14,955 nt of DNA from Desulfobulbaceae bacterium (GTDB lineage Bacteria > Desulfobacterota > Desulfobulbia > Desulfobulbales > Desulfurivibrionaceae). A program made the translations under genes and the position numbers. Below are positions 14,805 to 14,955 of this stretch, piece after piece. Below the pieces are notes generated by a model. The model did no database searches. It was given only the letters and a program-made list of their open reading frames with translations, and was not told the origin of the DNA. The stretch spans positions 1 to 14,955 of the forward strand of contig PWOG01000097.1 in assembly GCA_003557565.1 (NCBI GenBank). Direction: 5' to 3'. How positions within the stretch are numbered: position 1 is the stretch's first letter; every line of letters starts with the position of its first letter.

Positions 14805-14955
14805 TTACTCCATAACTTCAAGATGCTGCCTGGCGTTGATCGCCAGCTGGGCCAGGGCTTCGATGAGTTGGGGGTGGGTGTTCAGCGCCGGGGGGCGGAC
14901 CAGGCGGATACCTCTGTGGCGGGCCAGATCCCGGTACTGGATGTCGATTTCGTAG
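14805..14955 (-). CDS. hemH: Ferrochelatase, C-terminal end (gene continues beyond the window)
   Basis: The last 49 codons of a leftward gene, ending with TAA at 14807-14805. The visible peptide starts YEIDIQYRDLARHRGI and continues LVRPPALNTHPQLIEALAQL. This matches the C-terminal pattern of ferrochelatases (YEIDIEY followed by a R-V-P-A-L-N-D-P-x-F-I-x-A-L stretch), the enzyme that inserts iron into the porphyrin ring in the last step of haem synthesis. The catalytic residues lie outside the window, so the call rests on this short tail only. It converges with rodA. Confidence 0.72.
   Translation of the reverse strand, partial: YEIDIQYRDLARHRGIRLVRPPALNTHPQLIEALAQLAINARQHLEVME

Noticed and set aside
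14752..14955. Plus-strand open frame at the right edge
   Set aside because: Antisense to the ferrochelatase-like C-terminus and begins inside the repeat hairpin; no supporting start signal.

Overview
The window comes from a GC-rich bacterial chromosome. Gene content and protein style point to a Gram-negative anaerobe of the Desulfobacterota (former Deltaproteobacteria), perhaps near the Desulfobulbales. Three things suggest this: a complex I operon of the nuoABCDHIJK type with no nuoEFG between nuoD and nuoH, an MrpD-like antiporter subunit directly after nuoK, and a small conserved-looking protein before mpl that recalls short delta-proteobacterial proteins. The taxonomic call is an inference from memory of the families, not a search result.

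Layout. Positions 1-6253, minus strand: respiratory complex I operon, read right to left as nuoA, nuoB, nuoC, nuoD, nuoH, nuoI, nuoJ, nuoK and an antiporter-like membrane subunit cut by the left edge. Most genes overlap by ATGA or abut. The exception is a gap of about 315 bp between nuoJ and nuoK filled by two copies of a 130-bp palindromic element. Positions 6254-6713: noncoding, with a good sigma70-type nuo promoter and two palindromes upstream of it. Positions 6714-8420, minus strand: mpl (murein peptide recycling ligase), preceded by an unrecognised gene of about 70 codons. Positions 8576-8895, minus strand: tRNA-Ala(GGC) with its own promoter and terminator. Positions 8995-14592, plus strand: the rod-shape operon mreB-mreC-mreD-mrdA(PBP2)-rodA, tightly spaced. 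Positions 14593-14804: noncoding, with short repeats and a hairpin that shares a 21-base core (one mismatch) with the element inside the nuo operon. Positions 14805-14955, minus strand: the C-terminus of a probable ferrochelatase (hemH).

How it works together. The nuo genes encode a proton-pumping quinone oxidoreductase: the NuoB/C/D/I connecting module, the NuoA/H/J/K membrane core and one antiporter-like subunit are visible. The NADH-input subunits are not in this window, so the electron donor cannot be read from it. The mre/mrd/rod genes encode the elongasome that builds the lateral wall; mpl feeds recycled peptide back into the same wall pathway.

I did not find a clearly new biological system. 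The most unusual signals are the palindromic repeat element between nuoJ and nuoK with its distant relative near hemH, a long Ala/Glu-rich insert inside NuoC, and a NuoA in which the usual FDVE motif reads FAVD.
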